Shown here one piece after another: positions 16,514 to 25,721 of a DNA stretch of 46,206 nucleotides. A program made the position numbers and the translations under genes. This stretch comes from JAVBNT01 sp031551355 (lineage in GTDB: Bacteria; Vulcanimicrobiota; CADAWZ01): the NCBI GenBank assembly GCA_031551355.1, contig JAVBNT010000014.1, positions 1-46,206 on the forward strand, written 5' to 3'. Every line of letters begins with the position of its first letter. The first letter of the stretch is position 1. The notes beneath the pieces are model-generated. The model searched no databases and was not told where the DNA came from. It saw only the letters and a list, made by a program, of their open reading frames with translations.

Positions 16514-17233
16514 CTACATTTTAAGAAGCTGCTGCTTAATATCACCCTCGCAGAGTCCTCCGTGGTAGCAAAGGATTTTTTCTATATCATAATCAATTAA
16601 CTTGCGGACTGATTGCCGGGCCAGTTCCATATCCAGTGTATATTGCGGATTTGCTATTTGTAGTTTCCCTTCTTCAGCCGCCAATGCGTCCCCGGCAATC
16701 AGAGTTTTAAATGCCGGTATGTAAAGCGAAAGATGTCCCGGCATGTGGCCGCCGGTATCAACAACCTCCGTGCCGCCGCACCATGGAAGAATCTCGCCGC
16801 TTTTTACCGTCAGATCAACCCGGCCTTTGGATACTGATCCAAACAGTTGCTGTATTTTGAGTGAACCTTCCTTTTCACTTTCCGGCAGACTGTCATGCAG
16901 TTGCTGTGCCTGCTGCAGCCTCAATGATGGTTTATCCTTGCGGATGTACGGAGCCTGTATTGCGGAAGCGTATACCGTTATCTGGGGACGGACTTCAAGT
17001 ATTTCGGCAAGTGAACCTATATGATCATAGTCGTGATGGGTGATGAATATTGCCGTCAGCATATCAAAATCAAGTCCGTTCATCTTCATGGCATTGCGTA
17101 TATTCATAAGCATACCCGGATAAGCGCAGTCAATAAGCGTAAGATTTTCATTGTCCTGTAAAATTGTCGGATAGATGCATTTTTCATTGCCTTCGAACAG
17201 AAAGCGTATTTCCAGCGGAATTATTTTATTCAT
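16514..17233 (-). CDS. Metallo-beta-lactamase-fold hydrolase
   Basis: A 239-residue single-domain MBL protein. The metal motif is HHDYDH (HxHxDH-like, near residue 65), followed by a GGHMPGHLSL histidine, a GDAL aspartate and a terminal CYHGG histidine. This layout is shared by many small MBL hydrolases, including glyoxalase II-like and quorum-lactonase-like enzymes, so the substrate cannot be assigned. It has no signal peptide. The ribosome binding site is weak. It lies 151 bases downstream of the propeller lipoprotein gene, with a terminator between, so it is probably transcribed separately. Confidence 0.85.
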   Translation of the reverse strand: MNKIIPLEIRFLFEGNEKCIYPTILQDNENLTLIDCAYPGMLMNIRNAMKMNGLDFDMLTAIFITHHDYDHIGSLAEILEVRPQITVYASAIQAPYIRKDKPSLRLQQAQQLHDSLPESEKEGSLKIQQLFGSVSKGRVDLTVKSGEILPWCGGTEVVDTGGHMPGHLSLYIPAFKTLIAGDALAAEEGKLQIANPQYTLDMELARQSVRKLIDYDIEKILCYHGGLCEGDIKQQLLKM

Positions 17234-17296
17234 TTAAAAAGACTTCTTTCAGAGCTTTAATTATTGACGGGACACAAGGTCTTATTGCCTTTTTAA

Positions 17297-17363
17297 ATCA
17301 GAAAAACCTCTTTCTGATTTTATGCTGCAGACGCGCTGCATAAAGTAGAGAGGTTTTTCTGAT
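17297..17363 (-). terminator. Long hairpin terminator after the propeller lipoprotein gene
   Basis: ATCAGAAAAACCTCT and AGAGGTTTTTCTGAT pair perfectly over 15 bp (17297-17311, 17349-17363), with an inner TTATGC/GCATAA stem. It sits between the lipoprotein stop (17385) and the next minus-strand gene. Confidence 0.65.
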
Positions 17364-17384
17364 CTGCCAAACCTGTGGATTTTT

Positions 17385-19121
17385 TTATTTTTCTGTTTGT
17401 GTGTAGGTGTTTTTTATGGTATCTATCTTCATCAGCCACAGATCTTTCCCCCTGTACCTCGGCGGGATATCAGTTCCCTGTTCCTGAGGAGAATTTGTGG
17501 TTCCGAGAGCTGTTACAGTACCGTTTCCTCCTGAAAAGCATGAGTATCCGTAATCATGTCCTTTTCCGCCGAAACATCTGTTATACATTAATTGCTGTTT
17601 TGCCGGGTCTATCTTTATTATCCACATATCCGCTCCTGTTTTTTTGGATTCCGGGATATCTCCGTCTTTGGGAGCCGATTCCGTATGTCCTGCAACCAGA
17701 ATGGTTCCTTTTTCTCCGGGAGCTATTGAGTATGCAAATTCATCGCTTTCTCCGCCAAAGGACCTGTTATATAGGATTTGATTCCCGGCCGCCTGCGATG
17801 TGTCGATTTTTAATACCCATAGATCCATTTGGCCTTTTGTTCCCGGAGAATCACCGCCGTCTCCGGCTTCTGAGTCAGTAAATCCTGCCAGCAGCACTGT
17901 TCCGTCATCGGCGAGTGCCATGGAGTTTGCGCTGTCTGCCATGTTGCCGCCAAAGCATCTGTTATATGTGATTTGTTCCGCCGGCATTTTTGAAGGATCT
18001 ACCTTCAGAAGCCACATATCCGTTCCAATGTGTCTTGAGTCCGGGATATCGCCGTCTCCGATATTCGAATCGGTAGATCCGGCGACATAGAAACTTCCGT
18101 CATTACAGTAGGCAACAGCGCAGGCTGATTCGGCAAGCTCTCCTCCGAAACATCTGTTGTAGACAATTTGCTGTGCATGAGGCTTGGATGGGTCTATTTT
18201 TAGAACCCACATATCTCTGTGACCATGCTTTGATTCGGGAATATCAGTATTTGGTTCCTCCGGTGAAGAAGTTACTCCGGCTACCAAAAAAGTTCCGTCC
18301 GGGCAGGATACGATTGATTTTCCTTCATCATCATAGCTTCCTCCGAAGCATCTGTTATAAATGATCTGCTGTTCCTGGGGTTTGGAGGGATCTATTTTAA
18401 GCACCCACATATCGTTGAGAGAATGTTTTGATGCCGGGATGTCGCCGCCCTCTTCATGAGGTGAGTTCGTATATCCGGTTACAAGAATCGTCCCGTCGGG
18501 ACATGAAGCAATTGATCTTCCTTCTTCGTCTTCGCTTCCTCCGAAACATCTGTTATAGATAATCTGCCGATCCTGAGGCTTGGACGGATCTATTTTCAGC
18601 ACCCATAAATCAAGGCTTTCATGTTTGGACGATGGTATATCCGTGTTCTTGTCAAATTTGGAGTTGGTGCTGCCTGTGATTAAAATGGTTCCGTCCTCCG
18701 CCGCGACACAGGAATAGCCCGAATCGGCGGAATTACCTCCGAAACATCTGTTAGTGAGGGGCAGGCCAAGGTTAAGGTTTAACATTTCCGACTTATTTAT
18801 TAATATTTTTTTAGTCTCGGCAGTACACCCGTTTCCACTTGCTGAAACAATGTGAGTCCCAGGGTTAAGGCTGGAAAATGTATAATGTCCGTATTCATCG
18901 GTTACTGTTTTTCTGTATCCTGAGGCACCGTCTATTTCCACCTTCGCGCCTGCCGACGGTATCTCTCTGACTGTGACGGTTCCTGACAGCGAATATGTTG
19001 TTTTAAGTTCTTCATGTCTGGTCTCCGTGTAGCTTGAGCCTGTTTCGGAGTTGCAGCCAAATAATAGAAAAAGTCCGCTTAAGAATACGGCCGCGAGTGA
19101 GATGATTTCTCTGTTTTTCAT
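17385..19121 (-). CDS. Lipoprotein with carboxypeptidase-regulatory-like domain and a seven-repeat beta-propeller
   Basis: 578 residues. The N-terminus is a lipoprotein signal (LLFGC, lipidated Cys at residue 23), so the protein should be exported and membrane-anchored. Residues ~44-115 look like a CarboxypepD_reg/prealbumin-type beta-sandwich (SGTVTV...GHYTFSSLNPGTHIV). Seven repeats of about 64 residues follow, each starting NRCFGG and containing an 'xDGTxLVxGxTxS' strand, a 'DIPxSKH' turn and 'DMWVLKIDPSKP'. Seven blades suggest a closed propeller. The conserved Cys in six of seven NRCFGG motifs (NRSFGG in repeat 6) is unusual. No catalytic motif is seen; a binding or scaffold role is likely. 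AAAGGA precedes the ATG. Confidence 0.8.
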   Translation of the reverse strand: MKNREIISLAAVFLSGLFLLFGCNSETGSSYTETRHEELKTTYSLSGTVTVREIPSAGAKVEIDGASGYRKTVTDEYGHYTFSSLNPGTHIVSASGNGCTAETKKILINKSEMLNLNLGLPLTNRCFGGNSADSGYSCVAAEDGTILITGSTNSKFDKNTDIPSSKHESLDLWVLKIDPSKPQDRQIIYNRCFGGSEDEEGRSIASCPDGTILVTGYTNSPHEEGGDIPASKHSLNDMWVLKIDPSKPQEQQIIYNRCFGGSYDDEGKSIVSCPDGTFLVAGVTSSPEEPNTDIPESKHGHRDMWVLKIDPSKPHAQQIVYNRCFGGELAESACAVAYCNDGSFYVAGSTDSNIGDGDIPDSRHIGTDMWLLKVDPSKMPAEQITYNRCFGGNMADSANSMALADDGTVLLAGFTDSEAGDGGDSPGTKGQMDLWVLKIDTSQAAGNQILYNRSFGGESDEFAYSIAPGEKGTILVAGHTESAPKDGDIPESKKTGADMWIIKIDPAKQQLMYNRCFGGKGHDYGYSCFSGGNGTVTALGTTNSPQEQGTDIPPRYRGKDLWLMKIDTIKNTYTQTEK

Positions 19122-19834
19122 ATTATCCGATTCCTTTCCATATAAATATTTCTAACGAATATTCTTGTTATATGTAATAAATATACGCAAATAAATGCCA
19201 AGATCCTTTTTTCATAAATTTTTAATATTTATCAATTATCCGCATCTGCCGGACTCTTCATTTGCCATGTGCAGTTTTAGAGTCTTCCGGCCGGATAATT
19301 AAATAGAGCTAAACGATATTTTTAAGTTTTTTGCTTGATTGCCGTCAAATTACATGAAAGTATTTTTGGATTTTTTCTTTTACGTTGTAAAAAGTTAAGT
19401 ATTTTTTTGTTTTATACCGGATTGTTTTAATAAAGGAACAGATTATAAGTAATTGATATTTGATTAAATATTTTGGGTATAATCTAATTTTGTTTATCTG
19501 TGTTTTTTATCCGATGTGGAAAGGGATATTTGAAATCAGAAAAAAACGCGGCATATTCTTTGTGCTGCGGTTTATAATTTGTCAGGAAAGAAAACTTTTT
19601 CTGGTATAAAATGATAATTTTGTATTTTTTGATAAAAATAAATTTTAGCCGCTGTAATTATTTTTTATTCTATACTATAAATTTTATGTTAAATAATATT
19701 TATTTTCTGCTGTAATATGTATTGTTGCGGCTTAATTTGCTCGGGAAATTCATTTTTATCCGCAGTTCGGACTGCCGGCTGTTTTCCCCGCTATTCGGTG
19801 TTTTTCATTTATCGGTATTTAGTCACGCTGTTTA
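19122..19834. other. AT-rich intergenic region
   Basis: No supportable gene. The only structure I see is a 65-base imperfect hairpin at 19235-19299: ATTATCCG / CGGATAAT outside, GCCGGA / TCCGGC inside. It is far from either flanking gene, so its role is unclear. The region upstream of 19121 must contain the lipoprotein promoter, but no clear -35/-10 pair stands out. Confidence 0.4.
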
Positions 19835-20377
19835 TCAGAAGTTTTCTCCAAGTTCCGCCGCTTTTTCAAGGGCGTTTGTGTTTGAGACATCTCCTTTGTT
19901 GAGAACTCCGGGAACGAGTAGATGGCCTCTGTTTGCCCATTCTTTGTAAGCGCTGATTTGATCAAATGATTTCATAATGCCGTCAAAGTCGGCAACATTA
20001 TTTGTTTCTGCGCAGCAAAGCAGCAGGCTTTCCTTTATTGCCATTGTTTTTTCTCCGACAAGAAATGAAAACATTTTGTCTATAGCCGACTTGATTTGAG
20101 CGGAAAACGTGAACCAATACAGCGGTGTTACAATCACAAGGGCATCGGATCTTTCCATCAGAGGGGCCAGTTCGTTGAAAGCATCGTCAAATGAGCAGGG
20201 TTTGCCTTTGGAATAACATGTTTCGCAGGCAATACAACCGGCGATTTTTTTCTGCCCGGCGTTAAATATCGTTACTTCATGGCCTGCTTTTTTTGCTCCC
20301 TCGGCAAAGGACTGTGCCAATAGATCACTGTTGCCTTTGTGTCTGGGGCTGCCCGTCAATACGAGTATTTTTTTCAC
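19835..20377 (-). CDS. Flavodoxin-family NAD(P)H-dependent FMN reductase / iron-sulfur flavoprotein-like
   Basis: 180 residues. The N-terminus ILVLTGSPRHKGNSDLLA is the FMN-phosphate loop of the NADPH-dependent FMN reductase family. AGCIACETCYSKGKPC at about 47-62 is the cysteine-rich segment typical of the iron-sulfur flavoprotein/multimeric flavodoxin branch in anaerobes. SDALVIVTPLYWFTFSAQIKSAIDK is the second flavin-binding region. It is probably a cytoplasmic redox enzyme; electron partners are unknown. The start codon is GTG at 20377, supported by GGAGGG 8 bases upstream. Confidence 0.85.
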   Translation of the reverse strand: MKKILVLTGSPRHKGNSDLLAQSFAEGAKKAGHEVTIFNAGQKKIAGCIACETCYSKGKPCSFDDAFNELAPLMERSDALVIVTPLYWFTFSAQIKSAIDKMFSFLVGEKTMAIKESLLLCCAETNNVADFDGIMKSFDQISAYKEWANRGHLLVPGVLNKGDVSNTNALEKAAELGENF

Positions 20378-20493
20378 TTTAATTCCCTCCGGTATATTTT
20401 TATTAATCGCTATTTTTTATTGATGCCTGGGATAATGATTTTTTTGACCAATATTTCCCAATAATTGCAATGCCGTCTAAAACGTAATGAATG

Positions 20494-21096
20494 TTAAACG
20501 ATTTCAATACCCATTATTTGTATGATATCTGCTGCCTGCAGCGGACTTATTTTCATGCCCTGCAGTTCTTTGAAGGTGTCTGAGACCATTATGCCTTCTA
20601 TTTCACATTCGGACAGATCGGTTCCCTTCAATGGGGTTCTGAAAAAGTCAGTGCCAATGAAAATAGTGTCTTTTAGCTTGATTTTTTTCAGTTTTACTTC
20701 TGAAAAAAATGCTTCCCTGAAAGTACAGTCATTTATTTTACAGTCATTCCAGATGGATTCGGAGTAAATTGCATAACGGAATGAGCTGCCTGAAAAGCTA
20801 CTTTCTTTTATGTGACAGTGGGTGAAGTCGCCGCCGTCTCCTTTGCAGTTTATAATTGTTGATTTTTTCCAATAGCTGTCGGTAAAAATACAATTGGAAA
20901 AGTCGCAGTCTTTAAAAACTGTTCTGCAGAAACTTGCTTTACTGAAATTGCATTTTACAAATGTGCACTTATTAAATTCCACGGATTCGAATTCAATTGC
21001 GCTGATATCTGCCCCGGTGAGGTTTTCGTTTTCAAAGCTTTGGGCTTCGATATTTTTGCCGTCAAGTTTTGCCTGTGAAATGAGGCTTTCCAACAT
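20494..21096 (-). CDS. Pentapeptide-repeat protein
   Basis: 200 residues, mostly A(D/N)LXX-type pentapeptides in a divergent form (for example CNFSKASFCRTVFKDCDFSN), which fold as a right-handed quadrilateral beta-helix. The C-terminus LQAADIIQIMGIEIV matches the non-repeat cap of a common family branch. Functions in this group are mostly unknown; a few members (Qnr, MfpA) protect DNA gyrase, but nothing here specifically shows that. AAAGGAGC precedes ATG 21096. Its stop is 116 bases before the start of the flavoprotein gene. Confidence 0.85.
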   Translation of the reverse strand: MLESLISQAKLDGKNIEAQSFENENLTGADISAIEFESVEFNKCTFVKCNFSKASFCRTVFKDCDFSNCIFTDSYWKKSTIINCKGDGGDFTHCHIKESSFSGSSFRYAIYSESIWNDCKINDCTFREAFFSEVKLKKIKLKDTIFIGTDFFRTPLKGTDLSECEIEGIMVSDTFKELQGMKISPLQAADIIQIMGIEIV

Positions 21097-21140
21097 TTGA
21101 TTGCTCCTTTTGCCGGCAAATTTGGGCGGTAACTTTGTTT

Positions 21141-24100
21141 TTAAATTGCCGGACTACACACTTTTTTGGCATTAATTTTGTTTTTAAGATATTTCTTTAT
21201 TTTTTGTATTAATGCCTTTTCATCTATAGGTTTTGACAGGTGGTCGTTCATTCCGCAGGAAAGGCATTTTTCGATGTCTTCCTTAAATGCGTTTGCCGTC
21301 ATTGCAATGATGGGGATTTTTTTTGATTGCCGGCAATCTAATGCGCGTATGGCACCTGTGGCCTGGTAGCCATCCATTTCCGGCATCTGGATATCCATGA
21401 TTATTATGTCATATTTATTCTTGTTTTTCTTAAACATCTCTACGGCGATTTTTCCGTTTTCTGCCGTATCAATATTAATACGCGTGTCCTCCAGCAAGGC
21501 TTTGAAAATTTCCCGGTTGATATCTATATCTTCAACCAACAGCAGCGATATTTCTGAAAAGTCAGGCATTTGCGGTTTGTTTGCTTTAGTGATTCCGACA
21601 TTTTTGGCCGTTTTACCGATGACATCATTGATTGCATCAAGTATTGTCGAAGGGAACAGCGGTTTGGGAATGAAGCGGCTGATGCCTATTTTTTTTGCTG
21701 CCGGTTCTATTTTGCTCCATTCTAGGAATGAAGTCATTATTATAACCGTATTCTTATCAATTCTTTTTTTCAGATGTTCAATGGTTTTTAAACAGCCTTC
21801 CGGCATATCATAGTCCCAGAAAATTACGTCATACGGCTTGATTCTGCTGTAAGCTCCGTCTATAAGTTCCAGTGCGCCCTGTCCGTTTGCGGTGGTATCG
21901 GAAGGAATGCCGAATTTGTCCATTATCGCCAGAAAATGCTTCCTTATCTGTTCGTCGCTGTCTACGATCAATATTTTTAGATCAGACGGACTGATTCCCG
22001 ATGAGATTACTGCCGATTCTCTCCTTGAACGTCTTTCCAGTTCCACTTCAAATGTAAAGACTGAACCTTTGCCGACGGTGGATTCAACTTTGACGCCGCC
22101 GTTCATTTTTTCTATGATGTTTTTGGAGATGGCCAAGCCGAGTCCGGTCCCCCCGAAGCGCCTTGTAATACTGTTGTCCGCCTGTTCAAATGCATTAAAA
22201 AGGCGATTGAGCTGCTCTTCGTTCATGCCGATTCCGGTGTCGGCAATAGAAAAACGCAGTGTGCTCATTTTTCCCTTTCTTTTTACTTCATCGACAGATA
22301 GTGATATTTTACCGTTTTCAGGGGTGAATTTTACCGCGTTGGAGAGGATGTTGGAAAGAACCTGTGATAGCCTGAGCTCATCGCCCATGTAGCGCATCAC
22401 CATATCTTTGCCGATGCTGACGGAGAGACTGTGTTTTTTCTGTTCGGCCTTTTCTATAATGATGTTAAAGACTTTCATCAGCATTTTTTCAATGTTAAAG
22501 AGACTGTTGTCCAGCTCGAATTTTCCGGCTTCTATTTTGGACATATCAAGAATATCGTTTATGAGCTGCAGCAGGTGTGAAGCGGATGTCCCTATTGTAT
22601 CAAGACAGTATTTCAACTTTTTTAGATCATTTGTATTGCCGGCTATTTTTGTCATCCCGATAATCGCATTCATCGGCGTACGCATTTCATGGCTCATGCT
22701 GGATAGAAAATTGCTTTTTGCATACGTGCCCGAAAGCGCTTGCTCACGTGCAGAGACAAGACTGCGTGTAAGTTCTTTTTCAATGATGCTGGACACAACC
22801 AAAAGCCCGGTGGCAATGATAACCGCTACTTCCTCTTCGTCGAAAAGGTGTTCGTCTTTTCCATGTATTGCCAGGAAACCCCAGAAATCGCCTTTGATTA
22901 AAACCGGAATTGCCAGTATTGAGCCGTCTGACATATCCATAAATATTTTCTTCTCTTTTTTGCTAAGTGAAGCTTTCGTTTTGTTGATTGGTTTTCCGCT
23001 GTATAGTGTTTCAAACCATTCCGGCAGCCATTCGGGATATATAGTTTCCAGTTCTTTTTCGTCTTTTTCCGACCAGCCGAGATATTTTTTATAGCATTTT
23101 TTGCCTTTTTCATCGGTGGAACGTCTCCAGATGCAGGTACTTTGTGTCCGCAGCATCATACACAAATCCTTTGCGGACTCGGTAATAATCTGTGAGTGTT
23201 CATCTTCTCTTGATGAGAGTATGTAATTGCCGATTTTTTGAATCAGTTCAATGTATTCGGTATTTCTTTTGTATAGTGTGATATTTTTTTGATGTTCATA
23301 TTCCATATTATCTCTTGATTTCACGATACAGTTTATGGGCAGATTTATGCCCAGAGCGATTTTTTTCGCCATATCGCGGCATGAGTTTGAACCGCAGGCT
23401 CCGCAGTTGAAGTTTTGTTTGGCATAAGTATTTTTTTCGAGCATTTTAAAGGCTTTTTGTATTTCTTTTTCTGTAACCGGTACCGTTTCCGTGTATATCG
23501 GCGTGTATTTGCGCATAAACTTCATGAAATCCAGGTTTTTGTCATACATTCCATGCAGTTTTTTATACTTCTCCTGTGTTTCACTGGCAAGAACATTTTG
23601 TCTTGATTTATTGATATCCGCTTGTATAAGAAAGCTGTTTTTATTTTTTATTGAGCCGGGACCGGTGCTGCAGCCCTGCTTACAACTAAGGACATCAAAT
23701 ATTGCCGGCAGATGTTTTTTTGCCGTAGTGATATAAGCATCAAGATCTGTATATACCTGTGGCCCTTCCGAGTTGTCAATGCGTAAGGATTTTCCCAGAA
23801 AAAGTTCTATATTTTCCCTAAATCCTCCGGGAATGGGAAATATAGAACCCAGTCCGCCTTCCGGATGGTCAAATTCCGTTTCTTCCGATGGAAGCTTAAT
23901 GTTCTGCTCTTTAAGATATTCTGCAAGTTTGGCAAATGTTACATTATATTGGATTTGTTCCGTAGCTTCAAATTCGTTGGCCTTGGCAATACATGGAGAA
24001 AGGGCGGCAATAGAATCGTCAATTCCCTGATATTCCCGCATATAGATCGCGGTACAGGCCATGGGACTCTGAACGGGCGAAAGATATTTAAGCAGTTGCG

Positions 24101-24560
24101 GACGATAGAGTTCACAATAAGTAACTACCGCCGCACAGGGCTGTGTTATGACAGGGATATTTTTACGGTTCTTTATATGCCTGAGATGTGCCCATATACA
24201 AATGTCGGCCCCTACGGATACGTCATATATTTTTTCGACTCCCTTTTGCTTTAAGAACGTAAAAAGGTTTTTATATTCGGGTATATTGGTTCTTATTGAG
24301 GGGGCGGCGATTACCGAAAGGCGTTTCCCCGCCGACAAATCTTTGAAAAACAGCATCGTGTCATCATCATATTTTCTGGCGCCGTGTTTGCAGACCGAGA
24401 GGCAACTTCCGCAGGAGATGCATTTGCTGTTGTCCACTTTGACTTTTATATTGCCGTTTTCATCCTGATATATAAGATTAGCCTTTTCGATAGGGCATTC
24501 TCTTGCACATCGGTTGCAGCCTTCGCATAATTCTTTGTCTGAGGATACTATTTTTTTCAT
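21141..24560 (-). CDS. [FeFe]-hydrogenase-domain hybrid histidine kinase (sensory hydrogenase-like) with two receivers
   Basis: 1139 residues from ATG 24560. Two ferredoxin-type [4Fe-4S] motifs come first (Cys 12/15/18/22 and 47/50/53/57). A [FeFe]-hydrogenase large-subunit domain follows, with likely H-cluster ligands Cys142 (TQPCAAV), Cys190 (LSPCIAK), Cys293 and Cys297 (LSCKQGC). A further FeS domain, CGACGSNSC...C, is at 386-411. Then come a GAF-like domain (~440-590), phosphoacceptor SHEMRTP (~621), HATPase (GTGLGLAIS), receiver 1 (FWDYDMPE ~915) and receiver 2 (IMDIQMPEMDG ~1056). The proton-relay Cys of TSCCP appears replaced by Pro, fitting group C sensory hydrogenases rather than turnover enzymes. 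TTG 24587 is possible but ATG is preferred. No maturases are in the window. Confidence 0.85.
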   Translation of the reverse strand: MKKIVSSDKELCEGCNRCARECPIEKANLIYQDENGNIKVKVDNSKCISCGSCLSVCKHGARKYDDDTMLFFKDLSAGKRLSVIAAPSIRTNIPEYKNLFTFLKQKGVEKIYDVSVGADICIWAHLRHIKNRKNIPVITQPCAAVVTYCELYRPQLLKYLSPVQSPMACTAIYMREYQGIDDSIAALSPCIAKANEFEATEQIQYNVTFAKLAEYLKEQNIKLPSEETEFDHPEGGLGSIFPIPGGFRENIELFLGKSLRIDNSEGPQVYTDLDAYITTAKKHLPAIFDVLSCKQGCSTGPGSIKNKNSFLIQADINKSRQNVLASETQEKYKKLHGMYDKNLDFMKFMRKYTPIYTETVPVTEKEIQKAFKMLEKNTYAKQNFNCGACGSNSCRDMAKKIALGINLPINCIVKSRDNMEYEHQKNITLYKRNTEYIELIQKIGNYILSSREDEHSQIITESAKDLCMMLRTQSTCIWRRSTDEKGKKCYKKYLGWSEKDEKELETIYPEWLPEWFETLYSGKPINKTKASLSKKEKKIFMDMSDGSILAIPVLIKGDFWGFLAIHGKDEHLFDEEEVAVIIATGLLVVSSIIEKELTRSLVSAREQALSGTYAKSNFLSSMSHEMRTPMNAIIGMTKIAGNTNDLKKLKYCLDTIGTSASHLLQLINDILDMSKIEAGKFELDNSLFNIEKMLMKVFNIIIEKAEQKKHSLSVSIGKDMVMRYMGDELRLSQVLSNILSNAVKFTPENGKISLSVDEVKRKGKMSTLRFSIADTGIGMNEEQLNRLFNAFEQADNSITRRFGGTGLGLAISKNIIEKMNGGVKVESTVGKGSVFTFEVELERRSRRESAVISSGISPSDLKILIVDSDEQIRKHFLAIMDKFGIPSDTTANGQGALELIDGAYSRIKPYDVIFWDYDMPEGCLKTIEHLKKRIDKNTVIIMTSFLEWSKIEPAAKKIGISRFIPKPLFPSTILDAINDVIGKTAKNVGITKANKPQMPDFSEISLLLVEDIDINREIFKALLEDTRINIDTAENGKIAVEMFKKNKNKYDIIIMDIQMPEMDGYQATGAIRALDCRQSKKIPIIAMTANAFKEDIEKCLSCGMNDHLSKPIDEKALIQKIKKYLKNKINAKKVCSPAI

Positions 24561-24691
24561 GATTGTCGGGACCTTTGCTACTATCAAGTGTTCTTTTCTG
24601 CCGTATTTGCGTTGATATATTTTAACATAAATGCCGGTGAAAAGGAATTGCTTGTTTTTATAATTTATTTATCCCGATGTAAATGCAAAAA

Positions 24692-24763
24692 CTTCCGCCT
24701 TGACGAACCTTCAGAGCACCGGAGGAGGTGAGTGTCTTTACAGAAGGTTTATCAAGGCGGAAG
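24692..24763 (-). terminator. Intrinsic terminator after the secreted flower-repeat gene
   Basis: CTTCCGCCTTGACGAACCTTC (24692-24712) pairs with GAAGGTTTATCAAGGCGGAAG (24743-24763) over 21 positions with two mismatches. On the minus strand it is followed by TTTTTG. It lies 27 bases after the stop of the 24790-25545 gene. Confidence 0.85.
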
Positions 24764-24789
24764 CGGACTGGCTTGTTTGTATTTGATTT

Positions 24790-25545
24790 TTAAAGTGACG
24801 CGCTCTGGGCTGCTGAAACCTGGGTGAATACAAGCGTGTAGATGGCTTTTGCCATAAAATTAGGGTCTTTGGGAGAGAACGTTTCTACTGTCTGTCCGTT
24901 GGCATCTTTGACGCTTCCGTCTCCGGCAATGGTGCCGATGACGTTATTTGTCAAATCTTTTACGCATCCGTTGTTATCTATTGAAGCTTTTTTTGCGTTA
25001 TTGCTGTCGCTGATGGTGTTGGTTGTTAAAGAACCCTGAATGTTGCCTGCTTTGTCGTAAATGAATACTTTGGCGTCGGAAACAGCGCTGCAGGGCAGCA
25101 TTGAGCTGTTATCAAAGAAAAAGATTACCGCTGCTGTATGTTCAAGCGAAGAGCCTGAGTATGAGCCGACTTCTTTTCCGGAAATATTGATGATTGTGCC
25201 TTTATTTAACAGTCCTACGAGTGTATCTCTGTGGTCCTGTATAATACCTGTTGCCGCTTCTATTTTTCCGCAAACAGCGTTGCTTGAATTTTTGACTGTT
25301 CCGTCTTTGTCAATTCGGCCGATGATTTTTCCTGTTGCGTTTTTTACTATGCCTTTTTCGTCGATTGAGCCTATTTTGCTGCCGTTTTCATTTTTTACCG
25401 TGCCGTTTGCTGCAACTGATGCTACTGTTTTTCCGTTTGCCGACTTTACCGTTAATGTCTCTGCAAAAGCTGATGCCGTAAGGCAGAGGCTTATAATCAA
25501 GGCTAATATTATCTTATTATTTTTTACGTTTGCTTCAACTGACAT
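24790..25545 (-). CDS. Secreted protein with '5-fold beta-flower'-like short repeats
   Basis: 251 residues from ATG 25545, chosen because GGAGGG lies 8 bases upstream. An N-terminal signal peptide (hydrophobic IILALIISLCLTASAFA, likely cleaved after AFA) is followed by at least five short repeats of the form 'V.N..G..IG.ID.(D/E)G.V'. This pattern is shared with the 5-fold beta-flower proteins of various bacteria. A central segment with hydrophobic AAVIFFFDN and a second group of repeats follow. Function is unknown; export to periplasm or surface is likely. It has a near-consensus promoter with a cluster of TTAACA motifs, and its own terminator. Confidence 0.75.
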   Translation of the reverse strand: MSVEANVKNNKIILALIISLCLTASAFAETLTVKSANGKTVASVAANGTVKNENGSKIGSIDEKGIVKNATGKIIGRIDKDGTVKNSSNAVCGKIEAATGIIQDHRDTLVGLLNKGTIINISGKEVGSYSGSSLEHTAAVIFFFDNSSMLPCSAVSDAKVFIYDKAGNIQGSLTTNTISDSNNAKKASIDNNGCVKDLTNNVIGTIAGDGSVKDANGQTVETFSPKDPNFMAKAIYTLVFTQVSAAQSASL

Positions 25546-25597
25546 TTGTAAGTCCCTCCGAAGTTTTTTCTCTGTTTGTTTTTTTCCGACAAGTGTA

Positions 25598-25626
25598 ATT
25601 GTAAACGACTTGTTAACATTTGTCAA
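25598..25626 (-). promoter_or_regulatory. Sigma-70-type promoter of the flower-repeat gene
   Basis: On the minus strand, TTGACA (25621-25626), a 17-base spacer and TACAAT (25598-25603) lie 53 bases upstream of the start codon. The spacer contains GTTAAC. Confidence 0.8.
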
Positions 25627-25685
25627 TACTTTTTTAACATTTTTTTAAAAATATTTTAACATAGTTAACAATTTGTTAATAAATT
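25611..25685. promoter_or_regulatory. Cluster of TTAACA-type motifs, candidate operator array
   Basis: GTTAACA, TTTAACA, TTTAACA, GTTAACA and a TGTTAAT occur in about 75 bases overlapping and upstream of the TTGACA/TACAAT promoter. Two contain the palindrome GTTAAC. The spacing suggests repeated binding sites, but AT-richness makes chance partly responsible. Confidence 0.4.
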
Positions 25686-25721
25686 GTGTGGAAAGTATGG
25701 TTTTGTCTGTATTTTGCTTGC

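Noticed and set aside
22408..23094. Plus-strand 228-codon ORF inside the hydrogenase-kinase gene
   Set aside because: Antisense shadow of a kinase domain with intact motifs; Ser/Phe/Ile-rich, low-complexity composition.
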